Source: Paenibacillus sp. MMS18-CY102
GTDB taxonomy: Bacteria > Bacillota > Bacilli > Paenibacillales > Paenibacillaceae
Reading direction: 5' to 3'
DNA length: 64,000 nt
Assembly (NCBI RefSeq): GCF_009789195.1
Contig: NZ_WSTC01000002.1
Span: forward strand, 124,001 to 188,000
Below, one piece after another: positions 44,768 through 56,820 of the stretch. The number at the start of each line of letters is the position of its first letter. Position 1 is the first letter of the stretch. A program made the position numbers and the translations under genes. The notes under the pieces were generated by a model that did not search any database, was not told the origin of the DNA, and saw only the letters and a list, made by a program, of their open reading frames with translations.

Positions 44768-44923
44768 CCATTTGGCAACTTCCGAACGAAAAAATGGGTA
44801 ATATCAAAATTAATCTACAAATATCGACAATTTACTAGCATTTTTTTCTATCCCTTAACGTTTCGTTCGTTTATAATAGAACCAACAGTAGGTTCGCATT
44901 CGGACACAGGAGGGACGTTTTGG

Positions 44924-46816
44924 GTGACAGTTCTTAAAAAGATAGATTCGACGAATCGGCAGCATCGCGAACTCATCAGCGTCCCTGTTTTAATTCGGTT
45001 ATATAAGACCGCTTGGATGATGTCCGCAATTCTGCTCTTGGGCGTCGCCGTGTCGGTCTTTTGGCTTGCGGACGAGAAGTTAGCTTGGGCACTGTTTGGC
45101 ACCGCCATGTGCATGTTGGTCGTAGCAGCCACGCAGCAAGCTATGGCAGCGGTACGAAGGCGTTCGTCCATTGCATTGACCGCCGTACATCATAATCCGC
45201 TCCCATTCCTTGCGCTGGACAAGACAGGCGCTATTGTGCAGCTTAATGAAGCAGCCGCTGAAGCGCTCGGATATGAACGGCATTCCCATGCGTTGATCGG
45301 AGAGCAATTCGAACGCTATGTGGATTCACGCGACCTGAAGTCTCTCGAAGAGAATATGCGGAAGGCAAATGAGGGGCAGCTGGAGCAAACGACGATCGGC
45401 GTGCGTTCGTTAACGGGTACAAGAATATCTTGGCATGCGTTATTCGCGCCAGTCGGCGAACAGAGCGGAACGAACGGATGTGTCCTTATCGCGCAGGACA
45501 TGAGCGAACGCAGGCGGCATGATGAGCGGATCAAGCATATGGCCTTTTATGATGATATGACGGGCTTGCCCAACCGCCGGCTGTTCGTGGAACGGCTTGG
45601 CGAGATGCTCGCAGAGGTTCGGGACCCTGACAGCTTGCTTGCCGTATGCTGTTTGGATATCGACCACTTCAAACTCATTAATGCATCTTACGGCCATGAT
45701 CTGGGCGATATGTTGTTGCTGCATATGGCAGACCGGTTGCTGAGGGGCTGTTCCGATGTTGACTTTGTGTGCCGGATGGATGGGGACAAATTCGGAGTCA
45801 TCCTAGCAGCGAAAAATAACGAGGGCCAGATTGAAGCAGCAGTGCTTTCGTTATTAAGTGCGCTGGAAGAGCCATTCGAGCTGCAAGGCATTCCAATTCA
45901 GCTAACGGCAAGTGCAGGGTGGTCTTCAAGCGCACAAGAGCCGCTCTACCCGGACAAGCTGCTGCGCAATGCGAACCTTGCCTTGATTAAGGCGAAGGAA
46001 AATGGACGGAATGAATGCTTGATCTATCGTGAAGAGTGGGACGAGGCGTCCTTGGAGAGGCTTCGCTTGCAGCATGATCTGCGGCGTGCGGTTACGAATG
46101 GGGAGTTTATGCTTCTCTATCAGCCGCAATACGATATGAATACGGGAGAAATTGTTGGTGTAGAAGCGTTGCTTCGTTGGCATCATCCACAGCGTGGGCT
46201 AGTCCAGCCTTCCAAATTCATTCCTCTAGCTGAGGAAAGCGGGGTAATCGTCCAAATCGGGCAATGGGTGCTCGAGGAAGCCTGCCGCCAGAACAAATCG
46301 TGGCAGGATGCAGGCCTTGCGCCGATCCCTGTTTCGGTCAACCTCTCGATGCGCCAATTTTGGCAGCCTAATTTCACAGCCAGCGTCGAAGCTGTATTGA
46401 AAAAGGTTGGGCTAGAGCCTCGCTACTTGGAACTCGAAATTACAGAGTCAATGACGATGGATCCAGTAAAGCTGACGAACAGCTTAAACGAATTGACCGC
46501 ATTAGGCATTAGCATTAGCATCGATGACTTCGGCACGGGCTACAGCTCGTTTCATTATTTGAAGCATTTCCCTGTGGACCGGTTGAAAATTGACCGTTCT
46601 TTCGTAAGCGACATCGAGCAAGACCCGGGTGACGCAGAGATCGTTGCGGCTATTATTGCGATGGCGCATAACCTGAACATGCAGGTCATTGCAGAAGGCG
46701 TTGAAACCGCACAGCAGGTACAGTTTCTGAAGATGCATCTCTGTGATGAGATGCAGGGCTACTACGGCAGCCCTCCTGTAACAAGTGAGCGAATCGCTGA
46801 GATGCTAGTAGCTTAG
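44924..46816 (+). CDS. Membrane PAS-GGDEF-EAL protein with degenerate GGDEF
   Basis: 630 residues from GTG 44924 after AGGAGGGACG. Two membrane segments (about residues 25-72) are followed by a PAS domain (NPLPFLALDKTGAIVQLNEAAAEALGY), a GGDEF domain and an EAL domain. In the GGDEF domain the active-site motif reads DGDKF (residues 286-290) instead of GG(D/E)EF, so cyclase activity is unlikely. The EAL domain keeps E414 in EALLRW, LEITESM, IDDFGTGYSSF and VIAEGVET, so it should still degrade cyclic di-GMP. The dead GGDEF domain may bind GTP as a regulator. A TATAAT at 44872-44877 lies upstream. Confidence 0.92.
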   Translation: MTVLKKIDSTNRQHRELISVPVLIRLYKTAWMMSAILLLGVAVSVFWLADEKLAWALFGTAMCMLVVAATQQAMAAVRRRSSIALTAVHHNPLPFLALDKTGAIVQLNEAAAEALGYERHSHALIGEQFERYVDSRDLKSLEENMRKANEGQLEQTTIGVRSLTGTRISWHALFAPVGEQSGTNGCVLIAQDMSERRRHDERIKHMAFYDDMTGLPNRRLFVERLGEMLAEVRDPDSLLAVCCLDIDHFKLINASYGHDLGDMLLLHMADRLLRGCSDVDFVCRMDGDKFGVILAAKNNEGQIEAAVLSLLSALEEPFELQGIPIQLTASAGWSSSAQEPLYPDKLLRNANLALIKAKENGRNECLIYREEWDEASLERLRLQHDLRRAVTNGEFMLLYQPQYDMNTGEIVGVEALLRWHHPQRGLVQPSKFIPLAEESGVIVQIGQWVLEEACRQNKSWQDAGLAPIPVSVNLSMRQFWQPNFTASVEAVLKKVGLEPRYLELEITESMTMDPVKLTNSLNELTALGISISIDDFGTGYSSFHYLKHFPVDRLKIDRSFVSDIEQDPGDAEIVAAIIAMAHNLNMQVIAEGVETAQQVQFLKMHLCDEMQGYYGSPPVTSERIAEMLVA

Positions 46817-46836
46817 GTTTGTGAAAAGATGTAAAT

Positions 46837-46884
46837 AGGGGTGTCCCCAAAAGCCGTGATGGCTGGGGGACACCCCTTCTTTTT
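46837..46884 (+). terminator. Terminator, best copy of a dispersed hairpin family
   Basis: AGGGGTGTCCCC pairs with GGGGACACCCCT, with an inner AGCC-gtgat-GGCT hairpin, followed by TCTTTTT. It ends the GGDEF-EAL gene. Related hairpins are at 17129-17175 and 42953-43003. Confidence 0.85.
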
Positions 46885-46940
46885 GCGTAGCAGCCTGCCC
46901 ATTGCAGTTCGTACAATAGAATCAACAATTGATACAAATG

Positions 46941-46987
46941 AAAAAGCCGCCCTAAAAGTCTATTGGAAACGACTTTCGGGACAGCCC
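46941..46987 (-). terminator. Terminator of the minus-strand gene at 47023
   Basis: Read leftward, GGGGCTGTCC and AAAGTC pair with GACTTTTAGGGCGGC, followed by a five-T run. It lies 36 bases after the stop codon of the next gene. Confidence 0.7.
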
Positions 46988-47022
46988 CATCTTCTATTAT
47001 TGTACCTTGCTATATCGTAGCT

Positions 47023-47571
47023 TTACATGGAGTAATCGTCGATTTCATTGAGTTTAAACGTGTAGACTTGTTTCTCATCAACATGGTATACCGTCAATAA
47101 TGAAGCCTCTTCATCGAGATTAATGATTCGGCCAGGAATGTTCAGGGTTACGCCCATGCCTTTGTTTACTTTAAGGCGAATCAACTTGTTTTCCTTCATG
47201 CATGCCCGGAATTGCTCGGAAATGAGGGCAAGCGGGTCACTCGGTTCTGCTGCCGTTGCAGTTGGTTTGGCGGAAGCCTTGTTGTTCTGTCCGCTGGCAC
47301 CAGCAGAAGAGCTTTTAGTTGGTTTTGCAGAGCTCACGGCAGCGACCGGTTCTTTCTTCGTTGCGGCAGGCGTGGGAGCAGGCGCAGCTTGTGCTTGTAA
47401 TTGGTCAATTAGCTGGCCCAGGGCACTGCCGGAAAGGATGCGAAAATCAGGGAACCCGCCTCCGTTTAGTACATGTAACAGTTGCTCGAGCGCTTTGGCA
47501 TTGGTATCGCCTTCGACGAGTATCTCGACTTGGAATAAATGGGTATTACGTCCTTCGCTCGTGCGGGTCAT
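47023..47571 (-). CDS. Hypothetical protein with disordered Ala/Pro/Ser linker
   Basis: 182 residues, starting after GGAGGAACC. It has two folded parts: an N-terminal beta-alpha domain (NTHLFQVEILVEGDTNAKALEQLLHVLNGG) and a C-terminal beta domain (ENKLIRLKVNKGMGVTLNIPGRIINLDEEASLLTVYHVDEKQVYTFKLNEIDDY). A low-complexity linker of Ala, Pro, Thr, Lys and Ser (about residues 66-110) joins them. I recognise no named family. The tripartite layout, with no signal or membrane segment, suggests a cytoplasmic adaptor, but nothing more can be said. Confidence 0.75.
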   Translation of the reverse strand: MTRTSEGRNTHLFQVEILVEGDTNAKALEQLLHVLNGGGFPDFRILSGSALGQLIDQLQAQAAPAPTPAATKKEPVAAVSSAKPTKSSSAGASGQNNKASAKPTATAAEPSDPLALISEQFRACMKENKLIRLKVNKGMGVTLNIPGRIINLDEEASLLTVYHVDEKQVYTFKLNEIDDYSM

Positions 47572-47755
47572 TTGGTTCCTCCGACCTTGATTAATGATGA
47601 TACTAATATACCAGATCTATAGGGTTATGGACAACCGAACATCCTACTTTAATCACAAAAATGTAAGCGATAACATGAAGCACCTGACAGCGTTCTCCGC
47701 ATATAGTGAGATAGTTGCAATATTGCTAATGTGAAGGAGGGGAATCGGGAAACTT

Positions 47756-48061
47756 ATGATGCAAATGGTCCCCTATGTATTAGACAACGGCAAGACTGTT
47801 CTTGGGGTCGAGGTGAAGCTGCCGAAAACGACACTGCTTGCTTGGATGACTGATAAAGGCTACATTATGTGCGGTGCGCTCGATGTGGAGCTGCTGAACC
47901 GCGATTTGGCTGAACGGGGCATTCTCGCTGGGCGCGCAGTTGGCGTCCGCACGCTTGAACAGTTAATGGAAGCGCCGCTCGAATCAGTGACGACACACGC
48001 CGAGCAGATTGGCATTCATGCCGGGATGAGCGGCAAGGACGCGCTTCTTATTCTGTCCTAA
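47756..48061 (+). CDS. yunC: YunC-family protein (DUF1805)
   Basis: 101 residues, full length for the family. Typical features are PYVLDNGKTVLGVEVKLPKTTLLAWMTDKGYIMCGALDVELLN and ERGILAGRAVGVRTLEQLMEAPL. AAGGAGG lies 15 bases before ATG 47756 (a second ATG follows at once). The structure of the family is known, but its biochemical role is not established. It is a single gene flanked by terminators. Confidence 0.9.
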   Translation: MMQMVPYVLDNGKTVLGVEVKLPKTTLLAWMTDKGYIMCGALDVELLNRDLAERGILAGRAVGVRTLEQLMEAPLESVTTHAEQIGIHAGMSGKDALLILS

Positions 48062-48073
48062 TTTATAATAAAC

Positions 48074-48137
48074 AAAGCCTCTAATTGAAACACAGTCTCA
48101 CGAGAGTGGGAGTGGCTCAAATAGAGGCTTTTATTTT
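48074..48137. terminator. Terminator between yunC and mtnA
   Basis: AAAGCCTCTA (48074-48083) pairs with TAGAGGCTTT (48122-48131), with further inner pairings and a TTATTTT tail. It serves yunC. On the other strand the A-rich flank lets it also serve mtnA. Confidence 0.8.
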
Positions 48138-48163
48138 ATGCTTCCTTGGAATAAGTTCCGAGC

Positions 48164-49225
48164 TTACTCAAACAGTTTCTTTAAATTCACGTTGAACGGC
48201 GGGCGAACGATCCCTTTTTCGGTGATGATCGCTGTTACGTATTCATGAGGCGTTACATCGAATGCTGGGTTAAACACTTTAACGCCTTGCGGGGCCGTGC
48301 GTTTGCCGAAGCCTTCTGTAATTTCCTCAGCGTGGCGTTCCTCGATTGGAATTAAGTCGCCGCTAGGCGTGTTCAGGTCAATGGTCGACAATGGGCAAGC
48401 GACGTAGAATGGAATGCCATGTGCTTTTGCAAGCACGGCAACGCTGTACGTGCCGATCTTGTTGGCTACGTCACCGTTGGCTGCTACGCGGTCGGTGCCA
48501 ACAATAACCGCATTGACCCAGCCCTTGGACATGACCATGCCAGCCATGTTGTCGCAGATTAACGTAACGTCGACGCCAGCCTGATGCAGCTCGAAAGCGG
48601 TCAGGCGGGCGCCTTGCAGGACAGGTCGCGTTTCATCGGCAAATACTTTAAGATCGATGCCGCGTTCTTTTGCAAGGTAGAACGGAGCAAGTGCCGTACC
48701 ATACTTGGCAGTTGCAAGCCCGCCAGCATTGCAATGGGTCAAAACGCCCATGCCATCCTCGAACAGTTCGAGCGCGTGCACGCCGATTAGGCGGCAAGTT
48801 TCTTCGTCTTCGCTTTGAATGGCGATTGCATCGCCTAAGAGCGCTTGTTTACAAGCTTCAAGAGACAAGCCGTCCGCTGCAAGCTGTGCCGCGCGAGCTT
48901 TCATTCGATCAAGCGCCCAGAACAGGTTAACTGCTGTTGGACGCGATGTTGCTAAATATTCAGCCGTTTCGTTAACCGTTTGAAGCCAAGCTTGGACGGA
49001 GCCTTCTACATTGCGGGAGCCGAGAACAACGCCGTAAGCAGCAGCGATGCCAATTGCAGGCGCGCCGCGTACAGCTAGATGCTTAATCGCATCCCATACG
49101 CTCTCAGAGGTTTGCAGCGGCAGATAGAGCACTTCTTCGGGAAGCAGGCGTTGGTCGAGCAGGTCCAGATGCGTGCCGGCCCAAATAACGGATAGCAGCC
49201 CAGCATGTTCAGAAGCGGTAGTCAT
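48164..49225 (-). CDS. mtnA: S-methyl-5-thioribose-1-phosphate isomerase
   Basis: 353 residues, the normal length. The catalytic cysteine is C165 in [18 protein letters not shown], and the catalytic aspartate is D245 in [33 protein letters not shown] near the N-terminus is also conserved. It converts methylthioribose-1-phosphate to methylthioribulose-1-phosphate in methionine salvage. It lies two bases after mtnK, with which it forms the usual Bacillales operon. Confidence 0.95.
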   Translation of the reverse strand: MTTASEHAGLLSVIWAGTHLDLLDQRLLPEEVLYLPLQTSESVWDAIKHLAVRGAPAIGIAAAYGVVLGSRNVEGSVQAWLQTVNETAEYLATSRPTAVNLFWALDRMKARAAQLAADGLSLEACKQALLGDAIAIQSEDEETCRLIGVHALELFEDGMGVLTHCNAGGLATAKYGTALAPFYLAKERGIDLKVFADETRPVLQGARLTAFELHQAGVDVTLICDNMAGMVMSKGWVNAVIVGTDRVAANGDVANKIGTYSVAVLAKAHGIPFYVACPLSTIDLNTPSGDLIPIEERHAEEITEGFGKRTAPQGVKVFNPAFDVTPHEYVTAIITEKGIVRPPFNVNLKKLFE

Positions 49226-49227
49226 AT

Positions 49228-50439
49228 TTAAAACCCTTCTTTCTTTACGATATCGATTACATGTCCGATCGTTTCGGCTTGGCGGTTGCTGCGGATGAGC
49301 GCTGTGCCTACAGCAAGCGCAAGGCGTTGTGCTTTCTCGCGTACCGCCACGTCGGTAATGGCATCGATGTCGGCAACATGTGCAAGGCCGTAGACACGGC
49401 GAACCATTTTGCAGCCAGCGAAGCCGATCGTATCTTGCAGCAGGCGCTTCAGGTACAGATCCTGATAGCCAGGAGCGGCTGAGGCAAGCCGGTCAACGCA
49501 ATGCTCGTTCCAGAGCGCGCGGAATTTGGCTTCGAATTGTGTCCAAATTTCCTCGATCATCGTGAGCAAGCCACTCCGGTATCGCGCACGTGCATCAGCG
49601 TCAGCGCTCCAATGCTCTTGCGCCGCAAAGTTTAGAAGCAGATTAGCGATCACAGCGCCGATATCAAAGCCCATTGGGCCATAATAAGCGAACTCTGGAT
49701 CGATAACTTTCGTCGATTCTGGCGTGATGAAGATGCTGCCTGTATGCAAATCGCCATGAAGCAATGCTTCAGCGCTAGTTAGGAACTTCTGGCGGAGCAG
49801 GGCCACTTCCAATTGCAGCTGGCCATCTTGCCAGATCGCCTCGGCCGCATCGCGGATAGGGGCAGGAATATTGTTTGTTTCCGCGTCGGTGTATGGATCG
49901 TCGAAGATGAGTTCTTCCGTTATTTTGCATAGCTCAGGGTTTATGAAGTCGCGCACAAGGAGTTTCTTCTCTTGCTGGTTCATGCCCAGGTCGGATGTGA
50001 GGAACAAGGTTCTTGCTAAGAAAGTCGAGATATGGCCTGCGAACAGCGGGTATTCGATTGCATCCATGAGGCCACGCCGCATAATGATGTGGCTGCTCAA
50101 GTCCTCCATTACCGTCAGCGCGAGTGTTGTATCGTAACGGTATACTTTAGGGACGAGCCCGTCTGCTAATTTCCCTTGCAAAATAAGCGATTCGCTCTCA
50201 ATGCGCGCACGGTCGAGGGTAAGCGGCCAAGATTCGCCAACAACTTTGGCATACGGGAGTGCTTGTTTCATAATAAGGCTGCTTCCGCTCGCCGGATCCG
50301 TGATGTGAAAAACAAGGTTTAAATTGCCGTCGCCAATTTCGCGGGATTGCAGGTCCGCTCCCTCAGGGAAAATGCCTTCAATTGTTCGCGCGATTTCAAT
50401 CGCTTCTTGCTCGGTTAACGGATGGTAAGTCGTAGTCAA
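49228..50439 (-). CDS. mtnK: 5-methylthioribose kinase
   Basis: About 403 residues. The chosen start is a TTG at 50439, nine bases after GGAGG, giving [17 protein letters not shown]; a longer TTG start at 50460 would contain that site. Kinase motifs are LIMKQALPY (ATP lysine), [15 protein letters not shown] (catalytic loop) and [18 protein letters not shown] (metal-binding DPE). It phosphorylates methylthioribose for MtnA. The rest of the salvage pathway is not in the window, and no S-box riboswitch is visible in its leader. Confidence 0.94.
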   Translation of the reverse strand: MTTTYHPLTEQEAIEIARTIEGIFPEGADLQSREIGDGNLNLVFHITDPASGSSLIMKQALPYAKVVGESWPLTLDRARIESESLILQGKLADGLVPKVYRYDTTLALTVMEDLSSHIIMRRGLMDAIEYPLFAGHISTFLARTLFLTSDLGMNQQEKKLLVRDFINPELCKITEELIFDDPYTDAETNNIPAPIRDAAEAIWQDGQLQLEVALLRQKFLTSAEALLHGDLHTGSIFITPESTKVIDPEFAYYGPMGFDIGAVIANLLLNFAAQEHWSADADARARYRSGLLTMIEEIWTQFEAKFRALWNEHCVDRLASAAPGYQDLYLKRLLQDTIGFAGCKMVRRVYGLAHVADIDAITDVAVREKAQRLALAVGTALIRSNRQAETIGHVIDIVKKEGF

Positions 50440-50487
50440 TGCAAGCCACCTCCGGTGCAAATTAAGATGTAACGCTATGAGTAAAGG

Positions 50488-50514
50488 GATCGAAGCCTGC
50501 GCAGGCTATCGATC
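50488..50514 (-). promoter_or_regulatory. Palindromic hairpin in mtnK leader
   Basis: GATCGA-A-GCCTGC-GCAGGC-TA-TCGATC can form a hairpin of 12 base pairs upstream of the mtnK start. It lacks the conserved parts of a SAM riboswitch. It may be a small attenuator or an operator. A TATACT on the minus strand (near 50553) could be the -10 box. Confidence 0.4.
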
Positions 50515-50660
50515 ATCTTATGCCTTTAATAAGGCTCAATTCATCTTTCCTAGTATACTGAAATATGTTTCGCGTTGGAATACCTTCTTGGTATAATGGA
50601 GAGCGGGTTATGCGGCTACCGTCGGCGGTATGAATTGATTCGGTAAGGGGGATACATAAA

Positions 50661-51245
50661 ATGGAAGAAACATTGCAACAGCCCGTTGCATTGAAAGAAT
50701 GGGCAGTCGCGGTTCAGTCGCTTGCAGCAGGCGAGCTTATCGTTATTATGCGCAAAGGCGGCATTATCGAAGAAACAAGGGATTTTCGTTTGATTCGTCC
50801 GAGCTTCTATCTCATGCCAGCATTCGAGCATCAGCGGAAAGAGCTGCTGAAGGATGCCTATCGCGATGGCATTGACCGCGCGCTTGAGGGATGGTCTAAA
50901 GACGCGGAAACGATGACGCTGGAGGCATATGCGGAAGCGGTGGAGGATATCGAGGTTCACGACGGCGAGACGTTAAACCGGATATTTGGCGAGCATATTT
51001 GGACGGAAACATTCGCTGAAGAACGGTTGAAGTGGAAGAAGAAAAATCCACTGCATGTCCTTCTGCTTCGCGTATACAAGCTGAACCAGCCAATAACGGT
51101 GCCGATGAGGCCTGCGTACAGCGGTTGCAAGTCATGGGTTACACTCGAGGATGGCGTGCCGGAAACGGCCGGAATGACGCCGGTATTATCGGATGAAGCT
51201 TTTAATGAAGCAGCGGACCGGATTCGCAAGCTTCTTCAAGGTTAG
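50661..51245 (+). CDS. DUF1802 family protein
   Basis: 194 residues from ATG 50661 after AAGGGGG. The DUF1802 pattern is clear: LKEWAVAVQSLAAGELIVIMRKGGIIEETRDFRLIRPSFYLMPAFEHQRKELLK and LLLRVYKLNQPITVPMRPAYSGCKSWVTLE. The region between holds a charged helix. An extended -10 (TG-G-TATAAT, 50589-50597) lies upstream. The family has no established function, although its N-terminus is typical of enzymes of nucleic-acid type. I make no functional claim. Confidence 0.85.
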   Translation: MEETLQQPVALKEWAVAVQSLAAGELIVIMRKGGIIEETRDFRLIRPSFYLMPAFEHQRKELLKDAYRDGIDRALEGWSKDAETMTLEAYAEAVEDIEVHDGETLNRIFGEHIWTETFAEERLKWKKKNPLHVLLLRVYKLNQPITVPMRPAYSGCKSWVTLEDGVPETAGMTPVLSDEAFNEAADRIRKLLQG

Positions 51246-51364
51246 TTGTTTTTCGCTAAACTGTATAAGCTGGACAAGCAATTTTGGCAAGTTTCATCGA
51301 AGGTTCATAAGACATCCATGAAACGCTCATTGATTTGTAACAAAACTTATAATAAAATAATTAT

Positions 51365-51384
51365 TGAGAATCAATGAGAATCAA
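51365..51384 (+). promoter_or_regulatory. Tandem TGAGAATCAA sites at the suf promoter
   Basis: Two exact copies of TGAGAATCAA stand head to tail just downstream of a TATAAT (51348-51353). TGAGAATCA is a common Fur half-site, so iron-dependent control of suf is plausible. Another iron or redox regulator could equally use these sites. Confidence 0.45.
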
Positions 51385-51511
51385 AAGGCTTTGTAAGTTG
51401 TGAGGCAAGCGATACTATAGCATCAATCAGCCTGCTCCGGCAGCATATGCGTCTAGTGAGTGGACGCCCACAACTAGCAGATATATTTATATTTTGGAAG
51501 GAGCGGCACAT

Positions 51512-52291
51512 ATGTCGACACAATTCGTCATCGATGGTCTGAAAGCATCCGTTGAAGGTAAGGAAATATTGAAGGGTATTAACTTGGAAATTAAAGGTGG
51601 CGAAATCCATGCCATCATGGGACCGAACGGTACGGGTAAAAGTACGCTTGCATCCGCATTGATGGGCCATCCTAAATATGAAGTAACAGGCGGAACAGCG
51701 CTGCTTGACGGCGAAGACGTACTTGAGATGGGCGTTGACGAGCGCGCACTGGCTGGCATGTTCCTGGCGATGCAATATCCGAGCGAAATTACAGGCGTAA
51801 CGAACTCCGACTTCCTGCGCAGCGCGATTAACGCTCGCCGCGGCGAAGGCAACGAGATCAGCCTGATCAAGTTCATCCGCCAAATGGAAGGCAAAATGAA
51901 AGAACTCGAAATGAACACGGAGTTTGCACACCGTTACCTTAACGAAGGCTTCTCCGGCGGCGAGAAAAAACGGAACGAAATTTTGCAAATGATGCTGCTT
52001 GATCCGAAAATCGTTATTCTTGATGAAATCGATTCGGGCCTTGATATCGACGCGCTGCGTATCGTATCGAACGGCGTGAACGCAATGCGTTCGGAAGATC
52101 GCGGCTTCCTCGTGATTACACACTACCAACGCCTGTTGAACTATATTAAACCAGATTTCGTACACGTTATGATGCAAGGCCGCATCGTTAAATCTGGCGG
52201 TCCTGAGCTGGCTGAGCGTCTGGAGAATGAAGGTTATGATTGGGTGAAAGAAGAACTGGGCATCGTGGACGAAACGGTCGGCCAGGCTTAA
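51512..52291 (+). CDS. sufC: Fe-S cluster assembly ATPase SufC
   Basis: 259 residues from ATG 51512 after GGAAGGAG. It is an ABC-type ATPase with Walker [10 protein letters not shown], signature [11 protein letters not shown] and Walker [17 protein letters not shown], all characteristic of SufC. It drives conformational changes of the SufBD scaffold. It is the first gene of the sufCDSUB operon. Confidence 0.97.
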   Translation: MSTQFVIDGLKASVEGKEILKGINLEIKGGEIHAIMGPNGTGKSTLASALMGHPKYEVTGGTALLDGEDVLEMGVDERALAGMFLAMQYPSEITGVTNSDFLRSAINARRGEGNEISLIKFIRQMEGKMKELEMNTEFAHRYLNEGFSGGEKKRNEILQMMLLDPKIVILDEIDSGLDIDALRIVSNGVNAMRSEDRGFLVITHYQRLLNYIKPDFVHVMMQGRIVKSGGPELAERLENEGYDWVKEELGIVDETVGQA

Positions 52292-52313
52292 TCGGAGAAG
52301 GGGGCAATCGAGC

Positions 52314-55259
<2,946 letters not shown>

Positions 55260-55331
55260 GGTATCCAGCGTGCTCGATTACGGATCGGGCAATTCCTATA
55301 CAGACCAAATTAAAGAGGAGGCGTGACTGCC

Positions 55332-56729
55332 ATGGCAAAGAAAATGCCGGAAATGGAAGAGTATAAGTATGGTTTTCGCGACGAGCATAAGGCGGTATTC
55401 CAATCCGGTAAAGGATTGACGCCAGAGATCGTACGTACGATTTCCGAAATGAAAGGCGAGCCGGAATTCATGTTGAATTTCCGACTCAAATCGCTTGAGC
55501 AATTCAACAAAATGCCGATGCCACAATGGGGCGGCAACATGGACGATCTTGATTTCAACGATATCCAGTACTATGTTAAGCCTTCTGAGAAGCAAGGAAA
55601 AACGTGGGAAGAAGTACCGGCAGAAATTAAAGAAACGTTCGACAAGCTCGGCATTCCTGAAGCGGAGCAGAAGTTCCTCGCAGGCGTCTCGGCACAATAC
55701 GAGTCCGAGGTTGTTTACCACAGCATGCAGGAGGATCTCGAGAAGCAAGGCGTTATCTTCACAGATACGGACACCGCGCTTCGTGAGCATCCAGAGCTGT
55801 TCCAAGAGTACTTCGGTACAGTTATTCCGCCAGCGGATAACAAATTCGCGGCACTTAACAGTGCGGTATGGTCCGGCGGCAGCTTCATCTACGTTCCAAA
55901 AGGCGTGAAGTGCGAAATTCCGCTTCAAGCATATTTCCGTATCAACTCGGAGAACATGGGCCAATTCGAGCGTACGCTGATCATTGCTGACGAAGACAGC
56001 TTCGTTCACTATGTAGAAGGCTGCACAGCTCCTGTATACAGCACGAACTCGCTGCATAGCGCAGTTGTTGAGATTATCGTGAAGAAGAACGCTCGCGTTC
56101 GTTACACGACGATTCAAAACTGGGCGCCAAATATCTACAACCTCGTAACGAAACGTGCGGTTGCAGAAGAGAATGCAACGATGGAGTGGGTTGACGGCAA
56201 CATCGGCTCCAAGCTGACGATGAAATACCCAGCAGTTGTGCTCAAAGGCCGCGGTGCGAAAGGCATGGTATTGTCGATCGCAGTAGCAGGCAAAGGCCAA
56301 CATCAAGATGCTGGCGCAAAAATGATTCACTTGGCGCCAGATACGACGTCGACGATCGTGTCGAAGTCGATCTCCAAGCATGGCGGCAAAGTAACGTACC
56401 GCGGCCTTGCATCGTTCGGACGCAACTCCGAAGGCTCCAAAGCGAACATCAAGTGCGATACGCTCATCCTCGATAACGAGTCGACGTCGGACACGATTCC
56501 GTACAACGAAATCATGAACGACAACATTACGCTCGAGCATGAAGCGACAGTATCCAAAGTGTCTGAGGATCAGCTATTCTACCTGATGAGCCGCGGCTTG
56601 TCAGAAGCAGAAGCAACACAGATGATTGTCATGGGCTTCATCGAGCCATTCACGAAAGAGCTTCCGATGGAGTACGCTGTCGAGATGAACCGTCTCATTA
56701 AGTTCGAAATGGAAGGCAGTATCGGTTAA
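55332..56729 (+). CDS. sufB: Fe-S cluster assembly scaffold SufB
   Basis: 465 residues. ATG 55332 lies ten bases after AGAGGAGG, while the GTG at 55323 is too close. Diagnostic parts are [21 protein letters not shown], the beta helix with [24 protein letters not shown] and [19 protein letters not shown], and the C-terminal [33 protein letters not shown]. It completes the operon and is followed by a strong terminator. Confidence 0.97.
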   Translation: MAKKMPEMEEYKYGFRDEHKAVFQSGKGLTPEIVRTISEMKGEPEFMLNFRLKSLEQFNKMPMPQWGGNMDDLDFNDIQYYVKPSEKQGKTWEEVPAEIKETFDKLGIPEAEQKFLAGVSAQYESEVVYHSMQEDLEKQGVIFTDTDTALREHPELFQEYFGTVIPPADNKFAALNSAVWSGGSFIYVPKGVKCEIPLQAYFRINSENMGQFERTLIIADEDSFVHYVEGCTAPVYSTNSLHSAVVEIIVKKNARVRYTTIQNWAPNIYNLVTKRAVAEENATMEWVDGNIGSKLTMKYPAVVLKGRGAKGMVLSIAVAGKGQHQDAGAKMIHLAPDTTSTIVSKSISKHGGKVTYRGLASFGRNSEGSKANIKCDTLILDNESTSDTIPYNEIMNDNITLEHEATVSKVSEDQLFYLMSRGLSEAEATQMIVMGFIEPFTKELPMEYAVEMNRLIKFEMEGSIG

Positions 56730-56777
56730 GGGAAATTTGAGTGTTTTCTCATATGATTAGTGATTTCTCTAAATGTA

Positions 56778-56820
56778 AAACAGACACTCTGCGTAATTTA
56801 CGTAGAGTGTCTGTTTGTTT
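56778..56820. terminator. Bidirectional terminator at the end of suf
   Basis: AAACAGACACTCT (56778-56790) pairs with AGAGTGTCTGTTT (56804-56816), with more pairing inside. The T-rich end meets the stop codon of the leftward gene at 56820, so it closes both units. Confidence 0.88.

Noticed and set aside
50461-50600. Possible S-box riboswitch before mtnK
   Set aside because: The conserved helices and core of SAM riboswitches are not present; only one simple hairpin is seen.
55296-56540. 414-codon minus-strand frame opposite sufB
   Set aside because: It is a shadow of a highly conserved gene, with basic and cysteine-rich nonsense composition.
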